A DNA stretch of 64,000 bases from Anaeromyces robustus (taxonomy: Eukaryota > Neocallimastigomycota > Neocallimastigomycetes > Neocallimastigales > Neocallimastigaceae), in the NCBI GenBank assembly GCA_002104895.1, contig MCFG01000061.1:61001-125000 (forward strand). The letters run 5' to 3'. A program made the position numbers and the translations under genes. Shown here piece by piece: positions 1 to 9,533 of the stretch (within the stretch, counting starts at the first letter, position 1; each line of letters opens with the position of its first letter). The notes below the pieces were generated by a model. The model was not told where the DNA came from. It did no database searches and was given only the letters and a program-made list of their open reading frames with translations.

Positions 1-1101
1 ATATTAGTTCCTTTTATTCTTTTATTTCTTCATTACGAATACAATAATGATTTAACAATACTTTTAAGAATCTATAATTATTTTATTTAGCATTATAATT
101 AACGATTTATTTCTTCCATTAGAATGCTTTTTTTAATTCGTTTGAAGAATTAATAAATAATTAAATAATTAATAATTTTAGTATTAATTATAATTTTAGT
201 TTAAAATAAGTTTCAATATATATTCAGATTAGGAGAATTGTTCTTATCTTAATCTAATAATAAATTGTATAACAAAAAAAAAAGTACCATAATATTTCAC
301 ATATTTCACATATGTAGTTATGTTAATTTTTTTTATTATTAATATATATATATATAAAATAATAAATAGTTATTAGTAATAATTATATTAATTTAATTAT
401 TTTTAAAAATTAATATTGAGTCAATATTTATAATAGTATTTATTTTGTTAATGTCACGGTTACTACAATTTAAAAAGACAATTAATAAAAAATTAAATTC
501 AATGGGATAGAGAAAAAATTAATAATTATACCTATTTTCAACAATAATTTTTTCATTGAAAACCACTAATAAGTTATTAATTCATTAAAATGAATTTTAC
601 CAAAATAGTTTTAATGAAATTTAAATTTTTTGTCTTTATATTATTATTTTTATTTATTGCTATTGTATTATCAACTATTAATACATTTGTTAAATAAATT
701 ATATTAAATAAAAATTAAACATTATATTTATGAATTTTAATGTATTCAAAATATAAATATAACATTATATAACTTAATATAATACGATATATTATTCATA
801 TACTTCAGTTTATTTACAATTTGTTCTTTTCAATATATTTATAATCTATATATCTCAAAGTATTATTTTGTATCAAATATTATATATGTTTAAATTAATT
901 AGATATGCAAATTCTTTTTTTTTATTTTTATAAACAATAATTTACATTTAAATATAATAAATATTCGAACATTTATTGAAGTATTTAATTAAAAATATTT
1001 TATATAGAAAATATTTAAATGTTTTATATTAAAACTATTTAAATGTTTTATATTAATGATGTCATTGATTGTTTATATAATAAATTATATAAACAATTTA
1101 G

Positions 1102-1330
1102 ATCAACTCTTTAATTTAATGATTTAAATCATATAACTATTTTTGTATTTTGGTATATAATAAATAAAATTTTATTAAAATCATCATTTTATAAATTATT
1201 AATTTTCAATATTAACAAATTATTAAAATTTTAATTAATAATATTTATTAATTATTCTATTTTTGAATTATTCATTTTGTCATAAAATTTTAAAGATTAA
1301 AAAAAATAAAATAAAAAAGTAAGTATTAAA
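1102..1330 (+). repeat. Left arm of long inverted repeat
   Basis: This arm is the reverse complement of 2108-2335. Compared by eye across the core of about 210 bp, the arms differ by only two substitutions and one single-base indel. Identity fades at the inner edge, in an A-rich run after GATTAAAAAAAAT. The outer edge is sharp at ATCAACTCTTT. Confidence 0.85.
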
Positions 1331-1562
1331 TATAACAATAATAATTAATGAGTTTTATTAAAAAAAATTAATTTTAAACATTTTTATTATAATTTTTTTT
1401 TAATCTTTTTTAATTTTTTTATTGGTTGTTAATAGAAATAATTGATAGAAAATAGAATATTCTATGACATGTAAAAATTTTTAGACAATTTTGTTTATTG
1501 TTTTTTGTTTTCTTTTTCAAATTTTATTTTTGCATTTGATTGTTATAAACCAAAGTTTATAT

Positions 1563-1640
1563 ATTATATAATATTATTTTTTATAATATTGTATTGATAT
1601 TAGAATTCAATAGTTTTTTTTTTCCAATACAAAATTTTTT
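1563..1640 (+). repeat. Direct-repeat block, copy 1
   Basis: It contains GATATTAGAATTCAATAG followed by a T-run and ATACAAAATT, and recurs at about 2337-2420. Both copies are preceded by TATATAATATTAT-like sequence. Confidence 0.6.
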
Positions 1641-2107
1641 TAAAATAAAATTAAAATTATATTATATTAATTAAAATAATGCTCTCTTTTTTTTTTACCA
1701 AAATCATATTTATTAATTACAATTGTTATTTAAATTAATATTTTATATTAAGTTTTTAAGAGTGAAGAATGCTATTAAATTTTTATTATTGTCTGTTATG
1801 AAATATTAAGAATAGTAATATTTTTAAATGATTATATTATTAATTGTGGATAAAGTAAAAAAAATTATTTTTAAATAAAAAAATAGCCAATTAATTATTC
1901 TTTAGTTCGAATTTATTATCAATTCTTTAATAAAATAAAAAAAAAAATCAATAAATAGAATATTATTATTATAAAAATTACTAAATTATTCATATGTAAT
2001 AAATATTATTTATAAGAAGTTATTATTATTAATAAAAAAAGAAAAGAAATTTTTGTAATTGATAAATTAAAATTATGATACAATATTTTTTGCATAAAAT
2101 ACTTTTT

Positions 2108-2335
2108 TAATACTTTTTTTTATTTATTTCATTTTTTTTAATCTTTAAAATTTTATGACAAAATGAATAATTCAAAAATAGAATAATTAATAAATATTAT
2201 TAATTAAAGTTTTAATAATTTGTTAATATTGAAAATTAATAATTTATAAAATGATGATTTAATAAAATTTTATTTATTATATACCAAAATACAAAAATAG
2301 TTATATGATATAAATCATTAAATTAAAGAGTTGAT
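2108..2335 (-). repeat. Right arm of long inverted repeat
   Basis: This is the partner of 1102-1330 in opposite orientation, with a spacer of about 780 bp. The outer edge AAAGAGTTGAT mirrors the left arm exactly. The next block (from about 2337) is a direct repeat of 1563-1640, so the arm boundary coincides with another repeat boundary. Confidence 0.85.
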
Positions 2336-2336
2336 A

Positions 2337-2420
2337 TTTTATATAATATTATGATTTATAGTATTGTTTGATATTAGAATTCAATAGTTTTTTTTTTTGA
2401 TACAAAATTATTTGTTAAAT
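2337..2420 (+). repeat. Direct-repeat block, copy 2
   Basis: This is the second copy of the block at 1563-1640. It abuts the outer end of the right inverted-repeat arm. Confidence 0.6.
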
Positions 2421-2436
2421 TCTTTTTAAATTAATT

Positions 2437-2490
2437 AATATAATATAATATAATATAATATAATATAATATAATATAATATAATATAATA
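2437..2490. repeat. (TATAA)n pentanucleotide microsatellite
   Basis: About ten uninterrupted units of TATAA are visible. Confidence 0.9.
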
Positions 2491-3258
2491 TAAAAAATTT
2501 TTATTTTAAAATAGATATAAGGTAATCTTTTTTTTTTAGACGAGAATCAATGAAAACAAAAAATGAATTTATCAATAACAATCGTTATTTAAATTTTTAT
2601 CAAGAAAAAAGTGTTATCTTAAATAATATATACACATTTTTATTTTAAAATAGTTTAAAGATAATCCTTTTTTTTCTAGACGAAGATCAATAAAAACAAA
2701 AAATGTATTTATCAATAAAGATTCTCAATTTCTAACAAAACTGAAATTAAAAGATTAGATATTCAAATTGAAAACTTAAATATAAAACATTAAAACATTA
2801 AGAGTGAATAATGATATTAAATTTTTATTATTGTCTGTTGTTCTAAAATTTGAATATTTAAATATTAATAAATGTATTTTGAATTTATTTAATTTACTAT
2901 TTAATGTGCCTAATAAAGTAATATTTCTAAAAATAAAAATAGATTGTTATCATATATTGTATATTTTTATAATATATAAAATTTAATATATAAAACAAAA
3001 AAGGTAAAAATATTAAAAAAAATATTATCATTAAAATAAAACTTAATATTATATTATTTGTAAAAATTATTATTAAATTCTTTTAAAATAAATGTCATTT
3101 TAAAATATAATTTTATTTTATTTAAAAAAAAAAACTTTTTTAGATAAAGATCATTGAAAAAAAAGTATTTATCAATAAATATTGTTATTTAAATTTCTAT
3201 CAAAACTCAAATTTGAATAAAACTTAAAAATTTAATTTCACTCTATTTTAATATATTT

Positions 3259-3410
3259 CATATTTCAATATAACAGACAATAATAAATCTTAATTTCACT
3301 CTTAATGTTTTAATGTTTTAAATTTAATTTGTTATATTGAAATATAAAAAATTAAAACATAAATAGTGGTATTAAATCTTTATTATTGTCTGTTATATTG
3401 AAATTTGAAA
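3259..3410. repeat. Inverted pair of the TTATTATTGTCTGTTATATTG module
   Basis: The minus-strand copy (3259-3322) and the plus-strand copy (3347-3410) face each other across a short AT spacer, so the two could fold into a stem. Related plus-strand copies lie at 1758-1806 and 2786-2852, and a partial minus copy lies near 3581-3604. Confidence 0.6.
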
Positions 3411-4060
3411 AATTATAAATCTTAATGGATATAATTTGAATTGATTTCTAATATACTCTTTAATGTGACTAATTGATTAATATTGTTGTTATATTTCGAG
3501 TATATTTTCTATTATTAATTTTTAATACAAAAAATATAGGAATTATTAATTAATAAAACAAAATAAAATAAAAGAAGAGAATAGACAATAATAAAAATTT
3601 AATTTCAAAATTAGAGTTTTTATTAAAGCTCAATTTCCAATAAGAGGTTAAATTAAATTATTAAAACATTAATACTAATAATCTTATTGATAATCCTAAT
3701 TTTATTTTCATTATTTTTTAACTATTTTGTCCTGAAAAAAGCCTTTTTTAATAATTTAATTAATATAATATTATTTATTTCTAATTAGAATGAATTTAAT
3801 AAAATAATTTTGTATTAAAAAATTATTAAATTTTAAAATTAATAAAAGATAATATTATATACATATAAAAATCTATATTTTTATAATAAAAAAAAATACT
3901 AAATAAAGTTATATAAAAAAAAAAATAAAAAAGAAATATTATTTTTTTTATAACTCAATTTTGTACAAATAATATTCTATTAATATCTAATAAATAATAT
4001 TATTTTTGTAAACGGGAATAAAGTAAAAAAAAATTAATATTGAATATAATGAAAAAAAAA

Positions 4061-4071
4061 GTATAAAAGGC
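4061..4071 (+). promoter_or_regulatory. Candidate TATA element upstream of secreted Cys-rich gene
   Basis: AGTATAAAAGG lies about 155 bp upstream of the ATG at 4225 and is one of few G-containing words in this flank. A similar word sits about 200 bp upstream of the secreted-protein gene at 10563. In DNA this AT-rich, TATA-like words arise by chance, so this is weak. Confidence 0.25.
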
Positions 4072-4224
4072 AAAGAAATTATCTTTAATATAGATAAACA
4101 AAAATTAAATAATAAAATAGTTTTACTAATAATAAAAATCTAAAACTAATAATAGTTTTTAAGATATTTTGATTTCCTTATTGAATTATCTTTTTAGAAT
4201 CTGCTTATCATTGTTACAAAAAAT

Positions 4225-5046
4225 ATGTATTACAATAAACTTGGATATTTATTATTAATTACTTTATTTATTAATAAAGTATTTTGTTCATATGTTACAA
4301 TAGATGACAAGAAGAATGGTGGAAGGTATTATATGTTTAAGAATGATAAAGACTATTTTGTATGTACAGGTTTAGATAATAGAATACCAGGAACTTGTAT
4401 TGCATATCCTGGAGGAAGTACATGTAGTGGAGGTGCTGAAATGATTACTGGATGTGTTGATCAAAATGGTGTAGATTATAAAAATAGAAAATTTGGTTCT
4501 ATTTTAGATGCTACTGATCCATTTAGATGTGATGGATGGGACAAAGCCTTTGGTTCTGGTAATTGCGATCCTAATAAGACTTATGTAAAAACAGATCAAT
4601 GTTTTACCACACCAGTATCAAGTAATAGAAGGGCAATTATAAATGTCAAACTTGATGGTAAATATGAATATGATTCTACTAAAAATGGTTATTATCTTAC
4701 TAAGTATGGTTGGTGTAAAAATAAAGAAGTTGAAAAACCAAAACAAGAACCACAATCTCAATCAACTCTTAATTGTACTAGTTATAAATGTAAAAGATGT
4801 GTTAGAAAATTACCAAGTGTTACATGGAAATGTAAAAGTAATGGTTGGGAAACCACATTGTCTTCTGGTACTTTAAATAAATATTGTGGTCATAGTAATT
4901 GTCAAAAAGCATATGATGATGAAAATGGTAAATGTAAAAAAAGAGAAAGTTATTGGAAATCTTGTAGAGATGATATTCTTTCAGAATTAAAAGGCTATTA
5001 TAAACAAGAATTTAAAGTAGTTAGTAAAACTGAAAATTACTGTTAA
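4225..5046 (+). CDS. Secreted cysteine-rich protein, two-domain, function unknown
   Basis: This is an intact, intronless 273-residue ORF. Residues 1-21 form a typical signal peptide (hydrophobic LLLITLFI core, plausible cleavage after VFC). The mature part has 17 cysteines. An N-terminal domain (about 22-165; Cys 47, 58, 67, 77, 102, 114, 126, 164) is Gly/Tyr-rich. A charged Pro/Gln linker (about 166-182) follows. The C-terminal domain (about 183-273; Cys 184, 189, 192, 203, 221, 226, 237, 247, 273) is Lys-rich and ends in Cys. The cysteine density and signal peptide indicate an extracellular, disulphide-bonded protein. I do not recognise the family; an effector-like, carbohydrate-binding or wall-associated role is possible but unsupported. 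Codon use is AT-biased but clearly coding against the flanks. It lies between the repeat island and a retroposon, in the same accessory region as another secreted family. Confidence 0.85.
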   Translation: MYYNKLGYLLLITLFINKVFCSYVTIDDKKNGGRYYMFKNDKDYFVCTGLDNRIPGTCIAYPGGSTCSGGAEMITGCVDQNGVDYKNRKFGSILDATDPFRCDGWDKAFGSGNCDPNKTYVKTDQCFTTPVSSNRRAIINVKLDGKYEYDSTKNGYYLTKYGWCKNKEVEKPKQEPQSQSTLNCTSYKCKRCVRKLPSVTWKCKSNGWETTLSSGTLNKYCGHSNCQKAYDDENGKCKKRESYWKSCRDDILSELKGYYKQEFKVVSKTENYC

Positions 5047-5522
5047 ATGATATATAAATAATAATATTATATAATTAAATTATTACTATATAATAATATA
5101 TATAAAATTATTTTTATAACATAAAAATCATTATAATAATTTTTGAAAAAAGATTTTTTTATAAAAATAATTTATGCTTATATAAATGTAAATTATATAC
5201 ATAAAATTATAATAATAAATATTGTTTTTTTTTTTTTTTAGAAAAATGTTTTTTTTTTTCATTTTTATTAAAATACAATATATTTATTATTTCTAATAAA
5301 TACTTTTTTTTCTATTTTATTTTATTTTAAGAATAAAATATTTAAAAAGTTGATAATTTTTAAAAGAAAACTTTATCATATTTTTTAAAATTAAAAAAAA
5401 TATTTTAAAGTATTTTTAAATATCAATAAAATATCTTTTTATTGATTGATAGTAATAAAAAAACTATTGTTTTTAAGAAAAATATTTCTAAATAAAGAAA
5501 TTACTATATTACAATTAAAAAA

Positions 5523-5577
<55 letters not shown>

Positions 5578-6154
5578 AATAATAATTTAAAATAAAACCT
5601 AATACAATAAAAAAAGTAGTATTAAATATATAATCATTGAGTTTTATTGAAAAATATTTTTTAAACAGAATATTTTTGTTATAACTATTTTTCAACAACT
5701 ACACTTTTTTTTTAATTAATAATATTCTATTTTTTTATTAATATTTTTATTATATATAAATAATATAGTAATATATTTTTTAAAATAGAATTTTATAAAA
5801 AAATGAATATTTAGAAATAAGATAATAAATAAATATTTTTAATTATGGTGATTTCTTTTATTTTAATTGTTGTTATTTTATGGAATATTTTCTTTAGATT
5901 ACACTATTATATATATATCAAATAATAAAAAACTTTATTAGTTATATATAATTTTACATTTACTGTAACTGACTTGATTTAAAAAAAAAAAAGAAAAAAA
6001 ATTTTAATATTTATATATTATTAAAAATAAAATTAATTAAAATTTATATATAAGTATATATAATTGAATAATTGAAACAAAGCGTATATTAAATTTTTAA
6101 TTAATAAAAAAAACTGTAACAAATATTTTCATTTATTTTTTTTATTAATAATAG

Positions 6155-6190
<36 letters not shown>

Positions 6191-6222
6191 AAAATATTTT
6201 ATTAAATTTTGACTATTATTTT
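5047..6222. other. Gene-free AT-rich spacer
   Basis: It holds homopolymer runs and a (TAAA)n microsatellite at about 5518-5577. I see no coding or RNA signal. Confidence 0.7.
5518..5577. repeat. (TAAA)n microsatellite
   Basis: About fourteen perfect tetranucleotide units. Confidence 0.9.
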
Positions 6223-6235
6223 TTTGCTTAATTAG
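6223..6235. repeat. Target-site duplication, left copy
   Basis: TTTGCTTAATTAG, identical to 6676-6688. It flanks the poly(T) end of the retroposon insertion. Confidence 0.8.
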
Positions 6236-6675
6236 TTTTTTTTTTTTTTTTTTTATAGACTTATCATGTGATTTTTCACATGAATGTATCGGAATTAAAT
6301 TCCCTGCCTTACCTTTTCGGCGTCGACGCCCTTGGTATATTCATATATTTTACATTTGTACTTAAACCCTAACGCTAACTTAATAACGGGTCCAGTCTAC
6401 AAGCCCCACATATGAATAGTAGTCACCAAGGAAACCGCCCAATAATTTAGAGCCGCACCCCACATTATTAGACTTAAAGATCTACTCATATACTTATATT
6501 ATTTAATGAGGCGTGAGTAGCTACGCCTCAAATACTATACCTGTGCACTACCTTGCCACAGTGTAAAACCCGTGAAGGAGAAAACCACTTGTGCTTGGGG
6601 TAGATGCGGTGTCGATCCAGAAGCCTTATGTATGCTAAGGAAACGCCTTAAAAACCAGGATAGAAACTGGTCGAC
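6236..6675 (-). mobile_element. SINE-like retroposon with poly(A) tail, minus strand
   Basis: This roughly 440-bp island is far richer in G+C than the surrounding DNA. On the minus strand it ends in A19 (plus-strand T-run 6236-6254), and perfect 13-bp duplications TTTGCTTAATTAG flank it (6223-6235 and 6676-6688), the signature of target-primed reverse transcription. Just before the tail is a perfect 7-bp stem, 4-nt loop hairpin (6265-6282, CATGTGA/TCACATG), like the 3' hairpins recognised by LINE reverse transcriptases. Near its 5' end the minus strand has GGATCGACACC (6608-6618), close to a pol III B box, and a weak A-box-like TGGTTTTTAAGG about 40 nt upstream. No long ORF is present. It is either a SINE or a 5'-truncated LINE end. 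It shares short words (AGGATAGAAAC; AAGGAAA..GCCTT) with the element at 9534-10083. Confidence 0.75.
6265..6282. other. Terminal hairpin of retroposon
   Basis: A perfect 7-bp stem with a TTTT loop, adjacent to the poly(A) tail on the minus strand. Possible RT recognition structure. Confidence 0.6.
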
Positions 6676-6688
6676 TTTGCTTAATTAG
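6676..6688. repeat. Target-site duplication, right copy
   Basis: TTTGCTTAATTAG, identical to 6223-6235. It marks the 5' end of the minus-strand retroposon. Confidence 0.8.
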
Positions 6689-7345
6689 GAAAAGAAAAAA
6701 AATTGGAAACATAAATAATTATTATAGGAAATTTAATTTATTAAATTAATATATTTTTTAGTATAGTGTAGACATAATGGATGTTACATATTTTTTTTTA
6801 ATTACTTTTATGAACTAATGACAATTTTGTGTAACAATTAATATAATCTAAAAAAATTAATAATCAATTCTTATATATTATTAAATATAGTTATATAGTT
6901 TATTGTACTACATTTATTATATATGAAACTTGATAATCGCTTGGGGGAGGTGTCTTATATATATTAAGGATATGCCGTAACATATTATTAAAAATATTTT
7001 CAATTCCAATTTTATTAATTATAAAAAATATAAAAAGGGAAAAATTTCTTTCAAAAATTTTTTTAAAAAATTTATAATAAAAATTTATAATAAAAATTAA
7101 AATAAAAATAAATAAAAAAAATAAAAATAAAATAATAATAAAAATATAAATAAAAATATAAATATAAACAAAAATTTAAAAATAAAATTAAAAATAAATT
7201 AAATAAAAAAAAAGAGATAATTATAGTGTTAGTAAGTATAAATTTGTATAAAAGATTAAAATAATTTTATTATTAATTTAGATTTTAATTAATTTTACAT
7301 AAATATTCATTAATTATATTAATAAATAAATAAAAAGATTTTAAA
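6689..7345. other. AT-rich spacer upstream of secreted-family gene 1
   Basis: It contains a short GC-richer patch (CGCTTGGGGGAGGTGTC near 6938) and A-rich simple sequence. No gene is visible. Confidence 0.6.
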
Positions 7346-7792
7346 ATGAGAATTTTATATACAGTTTATTACATAATTTTATTATGTATTCTTCAAGTCT
7401 ATGCTCGTGATCTTTTATTCCCAAAAGATAGGACTTATTATATGAAAAAAGAATGTAATGGTAAAATAAATAAATGGAAATTAACTGATTGTAGATACAA
7501 TGTTGAAGCTAAAAGAATTTATTGTAATGTAAAAGTGGATGGAAAAATATACATTGCTAGATTTTATGGCATTGAAAGTAATAACCTAAAAAATATAAAT
7601 AATAATGACACAATTTTTACTACTAAATTAATTAGGGGTAATGATTATCAAACAGATATTGCTATTAATTTAGGATGCGTCAATGTACCATTTAGTAATA
7701 TAAAATCTCATAAGAGCCTTGGATATTTTGAAATAGTTACATATACTAATAATGTCATATTTTATTTTTATCTTGATTTTGCTGTTTATTAA
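7346..7792 (+). CDS. Small secreted protein, tandem family member 1
   Basis: This 148-residue intronless ORF has a signal peptide (residues 1-20; hydrophobic YYIILLCIL, likely cleavage after VYA). The mature part has four cysteines (37, 49, 60, 111), implying two disulphides. The motifs ECNG, N.W.L..CR, YC.V..DGK.YIAR and LGCVN.PFS, and the terminal AVY, are shared with the paralogue at 10563 and the broken copy at 12514. I do not recognise the family. ATG choice is firm because the context TTTTAAAATGAGAAT is conserved among copies. The pattern of conserved cysteines, secretion and local duplication resembles fast-evolving secreted effectors, but that is inference. Confidence 0.85.
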   Translation: MRILYTVYYIILLCILQVYARDLLFPKDRTYYMKKECNGKINKWKLTDCRYNVEAKRIYCNVKVDGKIYIARFYGIESNNLKNINNNDTIFTTKLIRGNDYQTDIAINLGCVNVPFSNIKSHKSLGYFEIVTYTNNVIFYFYLDFAVY

Positions 7793-8989
7793 TGATTTTA
7801 ATTTAAATTAAAAAGAATATTTCATTGATATATATCATTAAATAAATATAATTATAAAAAATTGAAATACTAAAGATTAAAAAGTTTAAAAAAATATTAC
7901 ATAAAAATATATCAAATAAATAATTAAATTTACTGTTTATTAAACCCACTAAAAATTAAATCAATTATAAAAAACAATTATTTTATATTATTATTATTAT
8001 TAAATTTTTATAGTTAATTATTTTATTTTAATAATTGTTTATTACATATTAATTATTAAATATATTAGTAATATAATAATAATATAATAATAATATATAA
8101 AACTATTTATATAATATATTGAATATATATTAAATTGCTTTATTTATTATTTTATTATTGTTATTTTTGTTAACCATATTATTTATTTATTTATATATTT
8201 ATTTATTTATTACTTCTTTTTAATATTTCTTAAATAGGAAAAAAAAAATTAAGATTATTGTAAAGATAATTTTAATATATTAATTTAATAAATTTATTAA
8301 TTTTTTAAATTTATTCACTTTTGTAAGGAAAATTCTATTCTTTTTTATCTTAATAATTAATAATTAATTACATTTATGTAGGAATATCCCATCAAAATAT
8401 TGTATAAAGTATTTATTTATTTATTAATTTATTATTTATTTATATTATATTTTTATTTATTTATTTGTTTAATATTGTTTATTTAATTTATAGTTTTTTT
8501 AAAAATGTTTTTAAATTTTTAGTCAAAATACAAAGTATGACATAATGTTATGAATCATTAAAAATATTTTTATGTATAGCATATAAATATTTTCATAATA
8601 TGCTATTAGAAAAATATGTTGACCATTAATTTATTTATTTATTTATTAATTCTTTATTTGTTATATATATTTATTTAGTATATTAATAATATTTTTATAT
8701 TTTTTTTTTCTGTAAAAAAATTTTTATATTAATAAATATTAAATAATAGAATTCAAAATATATTGAAAATCATTAAACTTAAACAAAATAGTACAAAAAG
8801 AATATTGTTACATAGTATATATTATATTGTATTATATTAAAATGTATTATTTATTATATTATATAATATATTGTGTTATATATTATTTGACATTACGTAT
8901 ACATTTAGAAAGTAAAAAACGTATAAAATAAAATAAAATAAAATAATAATAAAATAATAATAAAAATTAAAATAAGAAAAGATTTTAAA
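7793..8989. other. AT-rich spacer
   Basis: It holds TTTA/ATTT simple sequence and homopolymers. The last ~20 bp before 8990 (AAAAGATTTTAAAATGAGAA) match the upstream context of the gene at 7346, showing that the duplicated unit includes 5' flank. Confidence 0.6.
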
Positions 8990-9106
8990 ATGAGAATTTT
9001 ATATACATTTTATTGTATTATTAAAGGTTATGGTGATAATCTTCCATTTTCAAAAACCAGATATATTAAAAGTTATGCAATGGTAAAATGCTATAATGAT
9101 TTATAA
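8990..9106 (+). pseudogene. Eroded relic of the small secreted protein family
   Basis: The start and first codons (MRILYT) and the upstream flank match the gene at 7346. The sequence then loses the middle of the signal core, retains a GYGDNLPF-like stretch after the signal, and drifts out of frame: the conserved CNGK codons occur around TGCAATGGTAAAATG but in a different frame from the start. A stop follows at 9104-9106 and nothing further is recognisable. This is a truncated, frameshifted copy. Confidence 0.75.
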
Positions 9107-9533
9107 AAAAATTTTTTTTAATGTTTACTGTTTTATTTTATTTTATATTTTTTTTTTAAAAAAAAATTTCAATATTATTAACAAGTAAAACTAAGGTTAA
9201 TATAAAAATATTAATCCTACTATGATTATAATTTTTTTTACAAGAAAGTCTAATTCCAATTAATTATAAACTAAATAATTAATAAATTTAGAATAATCAT
9301 ATTTATATAATATATTATTTGTTATAAAAAAATACTATTTTATAATTCATATAATAATATGTCATATTTGATGTTTTGAGCCAAAAAAAACACTTTTTAA
9401 GAAAACAATAAATTAAATAAATGATATTAAACAAAACAAATAAAAAAAATATATTATTATATAATAAATAAATATATATTAAATAATAATTAAATAAATT
9501 AATAAATTATTAAAAAGATTTTTTATTATGTAT
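9107..9533. other. AT-rich spacer
   Basis: Homopolymers only. It ends with ATTATGTAT (9525-9533), which recurs at 10084-10092 and may be a target duplication of the adjacent retroposon. Confidence 0.5.

Larger units (their letters stand above)
1..4224. repeat. AT-rich repeat island with inverted and direct repeat modules
   Basis: No protein-coding gene is supported here. The stretch is a mosaic of related modules. A roughly 229-bp inverted repeat has arms at 1102-1330 and 2108-2335. A direct repeat containing GATATTAGAATTCAATAG occurs near 1596 and 2370. A module containing TTATTATTGTCTGTT occurs near 1758, 2786 and 3347 on the plus strand, and near 3259 and 3581 on the minus strand. A block around 2498-2604 recurs near 2637-2728 and, more diverged, near 3108-3205. 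There is also a (TATAA)n tract at about 2437-2490. The organisation suggests nested or rearranged mobile-element debris, but no transposase or reverse transcriptase is visible. Confidence 0.7.

Noticed and set aside
2804-2986. 60-codon ORF
   Set aside because: It sits in a multi-copy repeat module whose other copies have stops, and its composition is Ile/Leu/Phe/Asn expected of AT DNA.
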